From Bacteroides bouchesdurhonensis (lineage in GTDB: Bacteria > Bacteroidota > Bacteroidia > Bacteroidales > Bacteroidaceae), in assembly GCF_900155865.1 (NCBI RefSeq), contig NZ_LT707006.1, forward strand, positions 343,490 to 407,489: a stretch of 64,000 nt of DNA. Reading direction: 5' to 3'. The translations under genes were made by a program, and so were the position numbers. Position 1 is the stretch's first letter. Every line of letters begins with the position of its first letter. Shown here piece by piece: positions 16,824 to 25,193 of this stretch. Below the pieces are notes generated by a model, which was not told the origin of the DNA, made no database searches, and was given only the letters and a program-made list of their open reading frames with translations.

Positions 16824-18242
16824 TCAACGCCCGATTATTATTTCGCAAACCTTATCCTGAAAAGCTCTTGCTTTAGCTGCTGAAAGCACATTCTGATTCA
16901 TAATGGCAAATGCGACTTCATGACCGTTCTTCATTCTCAAATATCCTGCCAATGCATTAATAGCTGTATACGATCCGGTTTTTGCATGTACATTCTTATA
17001 AGCAACGGTTCCTTTCATTCGGTTTTGCAACGTCCCGTCAATTCCGGCAATGGGAAGTGATTTATACAACTTCTGAAAAATGTCAGTCTGAGAATAAGCA
17101 TATTTCAAGAAATCTACAAGCAGGGCAGGAGAGAGATAGTCATAATTCGATAATCCGCAACCATCTGCAATCTTATAGTCTTTCGGATCGCGTCCCAATT
17201 GCTCAATCAGATTCATAATCTCAGTAATCCCGTCTTTAGCCGTTACATATTTCTTACCTGTAGCTTGCGCCCCCAGACGACAAAGAAAAGCTTCTGCATT
17301 CAAATTATCACTTTCCTTCATCAATTGATTCAAAACGTCTTGCACCGGAGTTTCCCGACTACTCATCTTTTGTACCCCAGCAAGAGGAATTTCAGCAAAA
17401 CCATACGATTGGGGAACTATAATTCCACGCCCCTGAAGTCGTTCAAGAAATGCGTGCATGAAGTAACACTTTGAATCATAAACATTGACCCAGGATTTAC
17501 GAATACCATCCATATTACCTTTTACAATGATATTATTCCCATTAGTAAGCCAATCACGTGAAACAGAGAACTTTCCGGCAGACGGAGTATGTGTTTTTGC
17601 CTGATTCGTCACTGTATAATAAGAGGAGATCGGTTTACAAAAGACTCTTGCCGAATCTCCCTGTTGAGCTCCTGGGGCAACTTCCACTTCAACAATACCT
17701 TTACAATACATTAACGGAGACAAATAAGGTTGATAAGCTTCCGGATTATCATCCCATGCCCAACCGCTTCCCCAATAAAGTGAGTCTTTCATGGACACAT
17801 CTCCATATACCTGCCCGTTAATCACTGAGAAAGGAAAAGTGATCACATCTTCTATCAGCGAATCCATTGCCAGTTCGTCAAATTCAGGATCAAATCCTCC
17901 TACAACATATAGATTGCCTTGCAAAGTATCATGCTCTATCACACCGTCATACCACACCTCTGTACGAAAAGGATCATCAGCTTCGGGACGGGACAGAGCA
18001 GTAATTGCCGTGAGTAACTTCATTGTCGAAGCAGGACGGGAGAGTTTATCAGCACGAAAATTATATAATGGAGTCTTTGCCGTCAGATCATAAACAGATA
18101 TCCCGACTTCAGAGGCTACGGGAAGCATCTTTTTGATTAATGAATCAATTTGAGAAAAGTCACTCTGTCCCCATAAGGGCAAAAAACAGATAGACAATAC
18201 AACCGATATAAAAGTTTTCCTCACATAAAACTGTTTCTTCAT
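16824..18242 (-). CDS. dacB: D-alanyl-D-alanine carboxypeptidase/endopeptidase (PBP4, S13)
   Basis: 472 residues with a signal peptide cleaved near LPLWGQ. All three penicillin-binding motifs are visible: STMK (Ser72-Lys75), SDN near 312 (KESDNLNAEAF) and KTG near 421 (AKTGSYTAIN). These define the S13 family, which trims D-Ala from and cleaves crosslinks in peptidoglycan in the periplasm. Length is normal for the family. It lies 150 bp downstream of lpdA with a gene remnant between. Confidence 0.95.
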   Translation of the reverse strand: MKKQFYVRKTFISVVLSICFLPLWGQSDFSQIDSLIKKMLPVASEVGISVYDLTAKTPLYNFRADKLSRPASTMKLLTAITALSRPEADDPFRTEVWYDGVIEHDTLQGNLYVVGGFDPEFDELAMDSLIEDVITFPFSVINGQVYGDVSMKDSLYWGSGWAWDDNPEAYQPYLSPLMYCKGIVEVEVAPGAQQGDSARVFCKPISSYYTVTNQAKTHTPSAGKFSVSRDWLTNGNNIIVKGNMDGIRKSWVNVYDSKCYFMHAFLERLQGRGIIVPQSYGFAEIPLAGVQKMSSRETPVQDVLNQLMKESDNLNAEAFLCRLGAQATGKKYVTAKDGITEIMNLIEQLGRDPKDYKIADGCGLSNYDYLSPALLVDFLKYAYSQTDIFQKLYKSLPIAGIDGTLQNRMKGTVAYKNVHAKTGSYTAINALAGYLRMKNGHEVAFAIMNQNVLSAAKARAFQDKVCEIIIGR

Positions 18243-18269
18243 ATTTCCTCTATAATCTTCCTCAATTAC

Positions 18270-18386
18270 TTAATATTCTGTTTCACTTTATCTAAAAGCA
18301 ACCCTTCTCCATATCCCGACCACACATCTTGAATCTTTCCGTCAAGAGTAATAATACGTTTACCCGACAGCCAAAAATCATATACA
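18270..18386 (-). pseudogene. Remnant of an unidentified gene's 3' end
   Basis: Between lpdA and dacB a minus-strand frame reads VDVYDFWLSGKRIITLDGK... to a stop at 18270-18272 with good coding character but no start; it would have to begin inside lpdA. It looks like the last 40 codons of a lost gene, perhaps of a thioredoxin-fold or redox protein, which would suit its position. Weak evidence. Confidence 0.35.
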
Positions 18387-18392
18387 TCAACC

Positions 18393-19775
18393 TTACAATA
18401 CCTCCCTGAAGATTTCACCTACAGTAGGGTGAGGGAAGACTATCTTTTTCCATTGTTCAGCCGTCAGTCCTAATTCAATGGCAGTTCCGGCAAGTGTAAT
18501 AATCTCCGAAGCCGGATTCCCCATTACATGTGCACCTATAATTCGTTCTTGTTCGTCCAGAAGTATTTTACAAACTCCATTCACCCCTTCATTTTCCGCC
18601 ACAAAACGACCGGAATAAGCCATCGGAAGTTTCGCAATCCGATAATTGATCCCTTTCGCCAGAGCAGATTCTTCTGTTTCGCCTACTCCCGCAATCTCCG
18701 GATTGGTATAAACCACTCCCGGAATAGCACGATAACTCATACTGTCTTTTTTGCCTAAAATAGAATGTATAGCTACTTCTGCTTCACGAACAGCAGTATG
18801 AGCCAATAAAGAAAAACCGGTCAGGTCACCGCAAACATACACATTGGGTTCGGAAGTCTGCATTTGAGCATTTATTCTAATAGCTCCACGCTCTGTTCTT
18901 TCCAGATGAAGGTTTTCAAGCCCGAAACCTTTCGTCACAGGACGGCGCCCCACACTAAGTAGTAAACGATCAGTCTCTCCAAAACTTTCTTCTGGTTGAG
19001 AAAGGCAATCTGAAGGTTCGTTCTCCAACATAGGTTTATAGGTATATCTTATCCCTTCTTGAGAGAGTGACGGGGAGAAACTTGTAACCTTCGTACTAAG
19101 CAGGAATTTAATTCCCCGCTTTGCATATTCAGCCCGCAACATGCCGGAAAGCTCTTTATCCATGCCACTCAGAATTTCATCCATCATCTCAATGACGGTC
19201 ACCTCTACTCCCAGACTATTAAAGAACGAAGCAAACTCCATTCCGATCACTCCGCCACCGACGATGGCCAAAGAAGACGGTAATTCTTTATTGTTCAATG
19301 CTTCGCGATGTGTCCAATAATCTATCGACTCTACACCGGGAATAGGAGGAATAAAAGTCTCGGAACCTGTACAAAGTACCAGATTTTCTCCTTCAAATAC
19401 CTCTTCACCACAACGAATTGTGTTCTTATCAATAATTTGAGCTTCACCTGATACAATAGTCACATTATTTGAAGTCAGCTTTGCCTTTACTCCCAGCACT
19501 AATTTACGTACTACTTTCGTTTTCCTTGCAATAATTTTGGGTAAATCAAAAGAGACTTCTGATATATTCACTGCATATTTTGAAGCATGTTTGGCGCTAT
19601 CGAACGTTTTTGCAGAATAAAGTAATGTTTTTGTAGGAATACAACCTTCATTCAAACAGACACCACCCAAACTATTTTTCTCAATCAGCAATACATTCAA
19701 ACCGGCTTTACCGGCAACTTCGGCAGCTGTATATCCTGCAGGACCTCCACCAATAATGATCACTTGGTATTTCAT
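18393..19775 (-). CDS. lpdA: Dihydrolipoyl dehydrogenase (E3)
   Basis: 460 residues. FAD-binding GGGPAG (residues 9-14), the redox pair CLNEGC (Cys40, Cys45), the NAD-binding GGGVIGMEFASFF, and the C-terminal HPTVGE catalytic His-Glu are all present. The enzyme reoxidises dihydrolipoamide of 2-oxo-acid dehydrogenase or glycine-cleavage complexes with NAD+. No complex subunits are next to it, so its partner is encoded elsewhere. Confidence 0.93.
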   Translation of the reverse strand: MKYQVIIIGGGPAGYTAAEVAGKAGLNVLLIEKNSLGGVCLNEGCIPTKTLLYSAKTFDSAKHASKYAVNISEVSFDLPKIIARKTKVVRKLVLGVKAKLTSNNVTIVSGEAQIIDKNTIRCGEEVFEGENLVLCTGSETFIPPIPGVESIDYWTHREALNNKELPSSLAIVGGGVIGMEFASFFNSLGVEVTVIEMMDEILSGMDKELSGMLRAEYAKRGIKFLLSTKVTSFSPSLSQEGIRYTYKPMLENEPSDCLSQPEESFGETDRLLLSVGRRPVTKGFGLENLHLERTERGAIRINAQMQTSEPNVYVCGDLTGFSLLAHTAVREAEVAIHSILGKKDSMSYRAIPGVVYTNPEIAGVGETEESALAKGINYRIAKLPMAYSGRFVAENEGVNGVCKILLDEQERIIGAHVMGNPASEIITLAGTAIELGLTAEQWKKIVFPHPTVGEIFREVL

Positions 19776-19814
19776 AGTAAATAATTTATATAAATTTTAT
19801 ATATGATTTATGGT

Positions 19815-20240
19815 TCATTGATTGAATCTTTTAGAATCAAGTTTCTCACTCAACATCCTTTTTTCAATCAACTGTATAAATTCCTGTTCTTTGACAGGCA
19901 TTAGTGCCTCATATTTTCTTTCATCATATTTTATCAGCACATAACGAGTCACTGAAAACCGGCCGAATTTCATGGAACGGCATTGCTCAATAGAACCAAT
20001 CTTGGAAATAGGAATGACTTTCTTACGGCTAAAACGTCCCTGATGTATAATTAGTGTTCCGTCCGAAGTTACAGTATAAACAGTATGAATAATCTGTTCT
20101 ATCAATACGATCAACAATAACATCATAAACACCGCCGGCAAGATATATTTGCACCATAAAGCAGCAACAGCATTCACTGTAAACAACGCCAAAGCAAAAT
20201 ACTGATACCAGGCAATACGAGCATGAAATATTCGATTCAT
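19815..20240 (-). CDS. Membrane protein with bacterial PH-like domain
   Basis: 141 residues from ATG 20240 (MNRIFHARIAWYQY); an upstream ATG adds ten unlikely residues. Two adjacent hydrophobic segments (about 12-28 and 31-50) are followed by a beta-rich domain (YTVTSDGTLIIHQGRFSRKK, IPISKIGSIEQC) typical of bPH/DUF304-type proteins. Usually membrane-anchored with the PH fold in the cytoplasm; role unknown. Divergent from nadB. Confidence 0.7.
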   Translation of the reverse strand: MNRIFHARIAWYQYFALALFTVNAVAALWCKYILPAVFMMLLLIVLIEQIIHTVYTVTSDGTLIIHQGRFSRKKVIPISKIGSIEQCRSMKFGRFSVTRYVLIKYDERKYEALMPVKEQEFIQLIEKRMLSEKLDSKRFNQ

Positions 20241-20318
20241 TTTGTCAGATTTTTGCGTGCAAGGTAGCAATTTTATGAATTAGTGACAACGAAAAGTACA
20301 ACGAAGTGAGTTATTTTG

Positions 20319-20326
20319 TAGCTTTG
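20319..20326 (+). promoter_or_regulatory. nadB -7 box
   Basis: TAGCTTTG fits TAnnTTTG and is 20 nt before the start codon. No clear TTTG lies at the 19-bp position. Confidence 0.5.
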
Positions 20327-20346
20327 CGGTGAGAAATAACAAAATT

Positions 20347-21918
20347 ATGGTAAGAAAGTTCGATTTCCTCGTCATCGGCTCCGGAATTGCCGGTATGAGT
20401 TTTGCGCTGAAAGTTGCGCACAAAGGTAAAGTTGCTCTTATCTGTAAAGCCGGATTAGAAGAGGCCAATACATTTTTCGCCCAAGGCGGTATCGCTTCTG
20501 TTACTAATCTTGCAGTAGACAATTTCGACAAGCACATTGAAGATACGATGATTGCAGGTGACTGGATTAGTGACCGTACAGCAGTAGAAAAAGTAGTCCG
20601 TAACGCTCCCGAACAAATCAACGAACTGATCAAGTGGGGAGTAAACTTTGATAAGAAGGAGAACGGAGATTTCGACTTGCACAAAGAAGGCGGTCACTCT
20701 GAGTTCCGTATCCTTCACCATAAAGATAACACCGGGGCAGAGATACAGGACAGCCTGATTGAAACGGTGAAAAACCATCCGAACATTACTGTATTCGAAA
20801 ACTTCTTCGCAGTAGAAATCATTACCCAACATCATTTGGGAATTATTGTAACCCGTTATACGCCCGGTATTAAATGCTACGGTGCGTATGTATTAAACGA
20901 AGCTACCGGAGAAGTAGATACCTTCCTCTCCAAAGTAACGGTAATGGCAACCGGCGGATGTGAAGCCGTTTATCGCAATACAACTAATCCGTTAGTAGCC
21001 ACAGGAGATGGAATCGCTATGGTTTACCGTGCCAAAGGTGCAGTAAATGATATGGAATTTATTCAGTTCCACCCCACAGCACTTTTCCATCCGGGAGACC
21101 GCCCAAGTTTTCTCATCACGGAAGCTATGCGTGGCTATGGTGCCGTACTCCGTACACAGGATGGCAAGGAGTTTATGCAGAAATACGATTCACGCCTGTC
21201 ATTAGCACCACGCGACATCGTAGCACGTGCCATCGACAATGAAATGAAACAACGCGGAGACGACCATGTTTATCTCGACGTAACACATAAAGACCCGGAA
21301 GAAACCAAAAAGCACTTCCCGAATATCTATAAAAAATGCCTTAGCCTCGGCATCGATATTACCAAAGATTATATACCGGTAGCTCCGGCCGCTCATTATC
21401 TTTGCGGAGGCATCACAGTCGATCTGGATGGCCAATCCAGTATCCGCCGCTTGTACGCACTGGGTGAATGTTCATGTACCGGTCTGCACGGTGGAAATCG
21501 TTTGGCTTCCAATTCGTTGATAGAAGCCGTGGTTTATGCTGATGCAGCTGCCAAACATGCTTTAAGCGTACTTGAACGCTATGACTTTAATGAAGACATT
21601 CCGGAGTGGAATGACGAAGGAACGATTTCTACGGAAGAACGGGTACTGATCACTCAAAGCATGAAGGAAGTCAATCAGATTATGGAATCTTATGTCGGTA
21701 TCGTCCGCAGTAATCTTCGTCTGACCCGTGCTTGGAATCGTCTGGATATTCTTTATGAAGAGACGGAAAAGCTATTTAAGAGCAGTAAAGCTACCCGTGA
21801 ACTTTGCGAACTTCGTAATATGATTAATGTAGGTTATCTGATTACACGTCAGGCTATGGAACGGAAAGAAAGCCGGGGACTGCATTATACGATTGATTAT
21901 CCACGGAAAAAAGAATGA
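20347..21918 (+). CDS. nadB: L-aspartate oxidase
   Basis: 523 residues from ATG 20347 (MVRKFDFLVIGSGIAGMSFA); an ATG six codons up lies too close to the promoter box. The FAD-binding GSGIAG, FAQGGIASV, the active-site region DMEFIQFHPTALF, and LYALGECSCTGLHGGNRLASNSL are diagnostic. It oxidises L-aspartate to iminoaspartate, which NadA (43908-44846 here) condenses to quinolinate in NAD synthesis. The two genes are 22 kb apart rather than in one operon. Confidence 0.95.
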   Translation: MVRKFDFLVIGSGIAGMSFALKVAHKGKVALICKAGLEEANTFFAQGGIASVTNLAVDNFDKHIEDTMIAGDWISDRTAVEKVVRNAPEQINELIKWGVNFDKKENGDFDLHKEGGHSEFRILHHKDNTGAEIQDSLIETVKNHPNITVFENFFAVEIITQHHLGIIVTRYTPGIKCYGAYVLNEATGEVDTFLSKVTVMATGGCEAVYRNTTNPLVATGDGIAMVYRAKGAVNDMEFIQFHPTALFHPGDRPSFLITEAMRGYGAVLRTQDGKEFMQKYDSRLSLAPRDIVARAIDNEMKQRGDDHVYLDVTHKDPEETKKHFPNIYKKCLSLGIDITKDYIPVAPAAHYLCGGITVDLDGQSSIRRLYALGECSCTGLHGGNRLASNSLIEAVVYADAAAKHALSVLERYDFNEDIPEWNDEGTISTEERVLITQSMKEVNQIMESYVGIVRSNLRLTRAWNRLDILYEETEKLFKSSKATRELCELRNMINVGYLITRQAMERKESRGLHYTIDYPRKKE

Positions 21919-22082
21919 TCAACCATCCCCCATACAGAGAGATGATGGGACTCTCCCTGGTACAAAATCAACGTTGTTGCAAAACAATGAGGTGCCCTCC
22001 AAAAGTGTGACAGATTAAAATTAATAAACATTTCTACATAAATAGGCATTTCAAAGTTTTGAAAGATTTTGTTTCTTATATA

Positions 22083-22128
22083 GAATAATAACAATGGAAG
22101 CGATCATCTCGTTCCATCGTTATTATTC
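22083..22128 (+). terminator. Hairpin downstream of nadB
   Basis: GAATAATAAC...GTTATTATTC with paired ATGGAA/TTCCAT inside, followed by GTTTC. It is 160 bp beyond the stop. Confidence 0.55.
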
Positions 22129-22168
22129 GTTTCAATGAAGGCAGTGCTACAACCTTACAAATAAAAGA

Positions 22169-22202
22169 AGGAGGTCGTCTTCATATCTTGAAGCGACCTC
22201 CT
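22169..22202 (-). terminator. Strong terminator of the peptidase-SusCD operon
   Basis: AGGAGGTCG/CGACCTCCT stem continued by CTTCA/TGAAG, with a T-rich tract on the minus strand, just after the last lipoprotein gene. It can also stop transcription from the nadB side. Confidence 0.8.
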
Positions 22203-22232
22203 ATTTGTTAATAATTATTCTTATACAGTTTC

Positions 22233-23501
22233 TTATTTCACCTTAGTGAAATACAAACGAAGCGGAGCCGACAACATGATAGGATCTTCTCCCATATCTT
22301 TATACATTTCATAAATATCTGCCATGAAATCTGTCGGTTCGAAATCATCAATTGTACATTCCAATATTTCTTTTCCTTCCGACTGTATAATACGGAAACT
22401 GACAACAGCTTCGCGCATGTTTTTATTAGTTGCCGAGAAATTCGCATTAACAGACGGGAACTTCAACGTAGCGACTTTTACAATAACCCGAGATCCCATA
22501 CCGCTTTGTTCCTCAAGTGTCTTTTCCAGTTCACCTACATAAGTCACTGTACAAGATTCTGTTCCGAAATAGTTTTTCAAATCACCACTCAAAGTCGGAA
22601 TAAAGGTATATTCCTGATAAGAAGTTCCCTCAAATTTAATCTGATCAGAAGAAGTTCCGGTCGGGAAATCACTTGTATCTATGTACCATGCCGATTCATA
22701 ATAATCCTTATTCACAATCTTATCAAACGCCCAAGTACCAGCCAATAGATACTGACCTTGAATGGTAATTGTAATAGTCGGATTATTACCATAACCAAAC
22801 CCGTCTTTTTCTTTCAGACGTAATACCAATTTATCTTTTCCAGCTTCTTTCTTTAAAAATTTAATATTCACAGTTCCCCTATTCTTTTTTACAGGAATCG
22901 AAGCATGCTTTCCTCCTACAAATTCAAAGTGAGTACCTTCAACAGCAGTAGACGATCCATCCACTTCCACTTCCAGTTGCATTGCTTCCGTCACTAGATA
23001 AGTACCTCCCTGCAATCTCGTAAGGGCGACATTATAAGAACCGCTTTCAGTTAGCACATCGGTAGCATTGTCAAATGACATAATCACAGCATTTGAGCTC
23101 AATAACGCTACAGAAGTATAATTCAGAACTCCTATGCGAAATCCCTCGGGAGCAGTCCCCAGATTCACAACAAGTTCTTTGTCCGTTTCACCTATTGATT
23201 CTTCAATACGCGTTAATGTAATTGTAGCTTCAGTCTCACCTGCCTTTAAAGTAAAAGCTTTGGCTGAAGCATTAAAATCAGTACCTTCTACTGCTGTTCC
23301 AGCAAAGCTGACCGGTACAGATATAGTGGTTGCAGGTGCCGCATCAGCTAACAGCTTCACCTCCACACTACCTTTAGCCAATGTGTAATGAGCTTTATCC
23401 AAGTTCAATTGTACGGCTTCTTTCACGTCATCATCATCAGAAGAACAGGAAGCAAATGCTATCACACACGATACAAATAAAAAATAAACCAGTTTTTTCA
23501 T
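22233..23501 (-). CDS. Surface lipoprotein with Calx-beta-like repeats, last gene of the SusCD operon
   Basis: 422 residues. Lipobox FASC with Cys near 19, followed by SSDDDD, the acidic signal that sends Bacteroides lipoproteins to the cell surface. Two beta-sandwich segments with Calx-beta-like wording (AVEGTDFNASAKAFTLKAGE and AVEGTHFEFVGGKHASIPV) precede a C-terminal domain of about 170 residues. The position after SusD is that of a SusE/F-type surface binding protein. Ligand not deducible; neighbours suggest peptides or proteins. Confidence 0.75.
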   Translation of the reverse strand: MKKLVYFLFVSCVIAFASCSSDDDDVKEAVQLNLDKAHYTLAKGSVEVKLLADAAPATTISVPVSFAGTAVEGTDFNASAKAFTLKAGETEATITLTRIEESIGETDKELVVNLGTAPEGFRIGVLNYTSVALLSSNAVIMSFDNATDVLTESGSYNVALTRLQGGTYLVTEAMQLEVEVDGSSTAVEGTHFEFVGGKHASIPVKKNRGTVNIKFLKKEAGKDKLVLRLKEKDGFGYGNNPTITITIQGQYLLAGTWAFDKIVNKDYYESAWYIDTSDFPTGTSSDQIKFEGTSYQEYTFIPTLSGDLKNYFGTESCTVTYVGELEKTLEEQSGMGSRVIVKVATLKFPSVNANFSATNKNMREAVVSFRIIQSEGKEILECTIDDFEPTDFMADIYEMYKDMGEDPIMLSAPLRLYFTKVK

Positions 23502-23524
23502 TTTCTTTCCATTTTATTAAGTTA

Positions 23525-23752
23525 TTAATTTTCTTGAGAAACACTCGCGTTATATTCTTTCTTTATTTCATTCACCTTTTCCGCTTCATCAACATTCAAG
23601 ACAACAGGATCCGGTGCCCTATAATAAGCGGAAGTCACAGAAGTATTTGTCTGCTGAGGCAGTTCATCGTAATCTTCACAAGAAAAATTGATTCCGACCG
23701 ATATTATCACTAACACGACTGCCATTACCCATCTGTACATACTCTTTTTCAT
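23525..23752 (-). CDS. Small lipoprotein in the SusCD operon
   Basis: 75 residues: signal peptide and lipobox SVGINFSC, followed by EDYDE (acidic surface-export signal) and a short, probably disordered C-terminus. No domain. Between the susD-like and Calx-beta lipoprotein genes with short gaps, so co-transcribed. Confidence 0.65.
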   Translation of the reverse strand: MKKSMYRWVMAVVLVIISVGINFSCEDYDELPQQTNTSVTSAYYRAPDPVVLNVDEAEKVNEIKKEYNASVSQEN

Positions 23753-23776
23753 ATTCTACTCCTTTCTTCTTTACCG

Positions 23777-25180
23777 TTAGTTTGAAATATCCGTATAACC
23801 CTCATTCTGTATCAAACCATCTACTAATAAAATGTCATGAGCCGGAATAGGCAAGGTATACATATACTTCTTTATCATGTATTTCAACCCGTCAAACGCA
23901 ACCCAATATTCCGGTGAACCGTTTCGTTTCAACTCAAAGAAACGGTCCCCTTCCAAAAACAGTTCTTTTCTACGTTCCTTCAAAATCAATCCCATCAACA
24001 GTGTTAATTCATGCCCCTCAGCGTCCTTCTTTATTAGTTCCGTACCAGATAATGAAGGTAACGTTTCTTTTGTCAGATCCGTATAATCATTAATGCGATG
24101 AGCTCGCAATTCATTGATCGATTTTAAAGCCTTATCCGCTTCTCCTAAATGATAATAGCATTCAGCCTCCACCAACTTAAACTCAGCGGAACGCATTCCA
24201 CAAAAGAAGGTTTTTATCGACTGACGCCTTTTATTTACCCAAAGAGAATAGCGTATATCCGAAACTTTTTCTTCATCTGTAAACAAACTTAAAAACCGCT
24301 GACTGACCGGGCGATACTGCAGCGTACTGTTGGAACTCGAAAAATCGGATCCTCCCGTAGAACTGATAGAACGATAGGACTTCAACAACTGATTACCTGC
24401 CAAATCATAAGCAGTCTTCATCATCGTTTTATAAGCATCTCCTTCTAACAACGGATATTTCGTCAATAGTTCCTGTGCCAACGGAAGTGCTTTCGTCCAT
24501 TGCTTAGTCCAAAAATACAAACGTATCTGATACCCTTTAATCACATCTTCCGTGAAACGGTAAATGTCATCCGAAGGATGGTACGATAATGCCCTTTTCA
24601 GATCACCGTCTATCAGATTAATCGTCTCCTCCAAAGTGCTCCGGACGGGCTTCTCCTCCATATCGAACGTCATCACCAAAGGTAATCCTAATTGTTCACT
24701 AAAATTCCCAGTCTCGGGTACTTCGCAGAACAAACGCATCAATTGATAATAAGCAACCGCACGCATGGCATATGCTGTGCCAAGTATAACATTCGCCTCA
24801 TTGGTGCCACTTTCCTCCAATTCATTTAAAACGATATTACAATCACGAATCGTTTCATATAATGAACTATAATAGTCTCTACTCCTGGTACCAAAAGCGA
24901 CATTCCCCAAATAAGTGTCTAATGTAAATCCTCCCGATGCGGTCAGACAAGTCTCAAAATCATCACCACATCCCGCATCCCATACTAATAATTGACTCGT
25001 ATTTCCGACAAGTAACTTATCACTTCCAGTGTCAATGTTTTGCAAATGACTATGCAGCAAAGCTGAAAATTCTTCTGCTGTCTTAGGTATAGTCTTTCCA
25101 TAAGGCTTGATGTCCAAGTAGTTGCTACATGACATACAAAGAAATGCTGACAGCCCATATATTAAAATATTCTTCTTCAT
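23777..25180 (-). CDS. SusD-like surface lipoprotein
   Basis: 467 residues from ATG 25180 (MKKNILIYGLSAFLCMSC); 29 further codons upstream run into susC and lack a signal. Lipobox Cys near 18. The SusD-type features are NYLDIKPYGKTIPKTAEEF at the start, helical TPR-like centre (AYAMRAVAYYQLMRLFCEVP) and the C-terminal LKERRKELFLEGDRFFELKR. It is the lid that captures ligand over the SusC barrel. Gap to susC is 13 bp. Confidence 0.9.
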   Translation of the reverse strand: MKKNILIYGLSAFLCMSCSNYLDIKPYGKTIPKTAEEFSALLHSHLQNIDTGSDKLLVGNTSQLLVWDAGCGDDFETCLTASGGFTLDTYLGNVAFGTRSRDYYSSLYETIRDCNIVLNELEESGTNEANVILGTAYAMRAVAYYQLMRLFCEVPETGNFSEQLGLPLVMTFDMEEKPVRSTLEETINLIDGDLKRALSYHPSDDIYRFTEDVIKGYQIRLYFWTKQWTKALPLAQELLTKYPLLEGDAYKTMMKTAYDLAGNQLLKSYRSISSTGGSDFSSSNSTLQYRPVSQRFLSLFTDEEKVSDIRYSLWVNKRRQSIKTFFCGMRSAEFKLVEAECYYHLGEADKALKSINELRAHRINDYTDLTKETLPSLSGTELIKKDAEGHELTLLMGLILKERRKELFLEGDRFFELKRNGSPEYWVAFDGLKYMIKKYMYTLPIPAHDILLVDGLIQNEGYTDISN

Positions 25181-25193
25181 ATTCTTTTCTTTT

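Noticed and set aside
21919..22010. Insertion-sequence end near GAGGTGCCCTCCAAAAGTGTGACAG
   Set aside because: Looks like the edge of a mobile element, but no partner repeat or transposase fragment is present.
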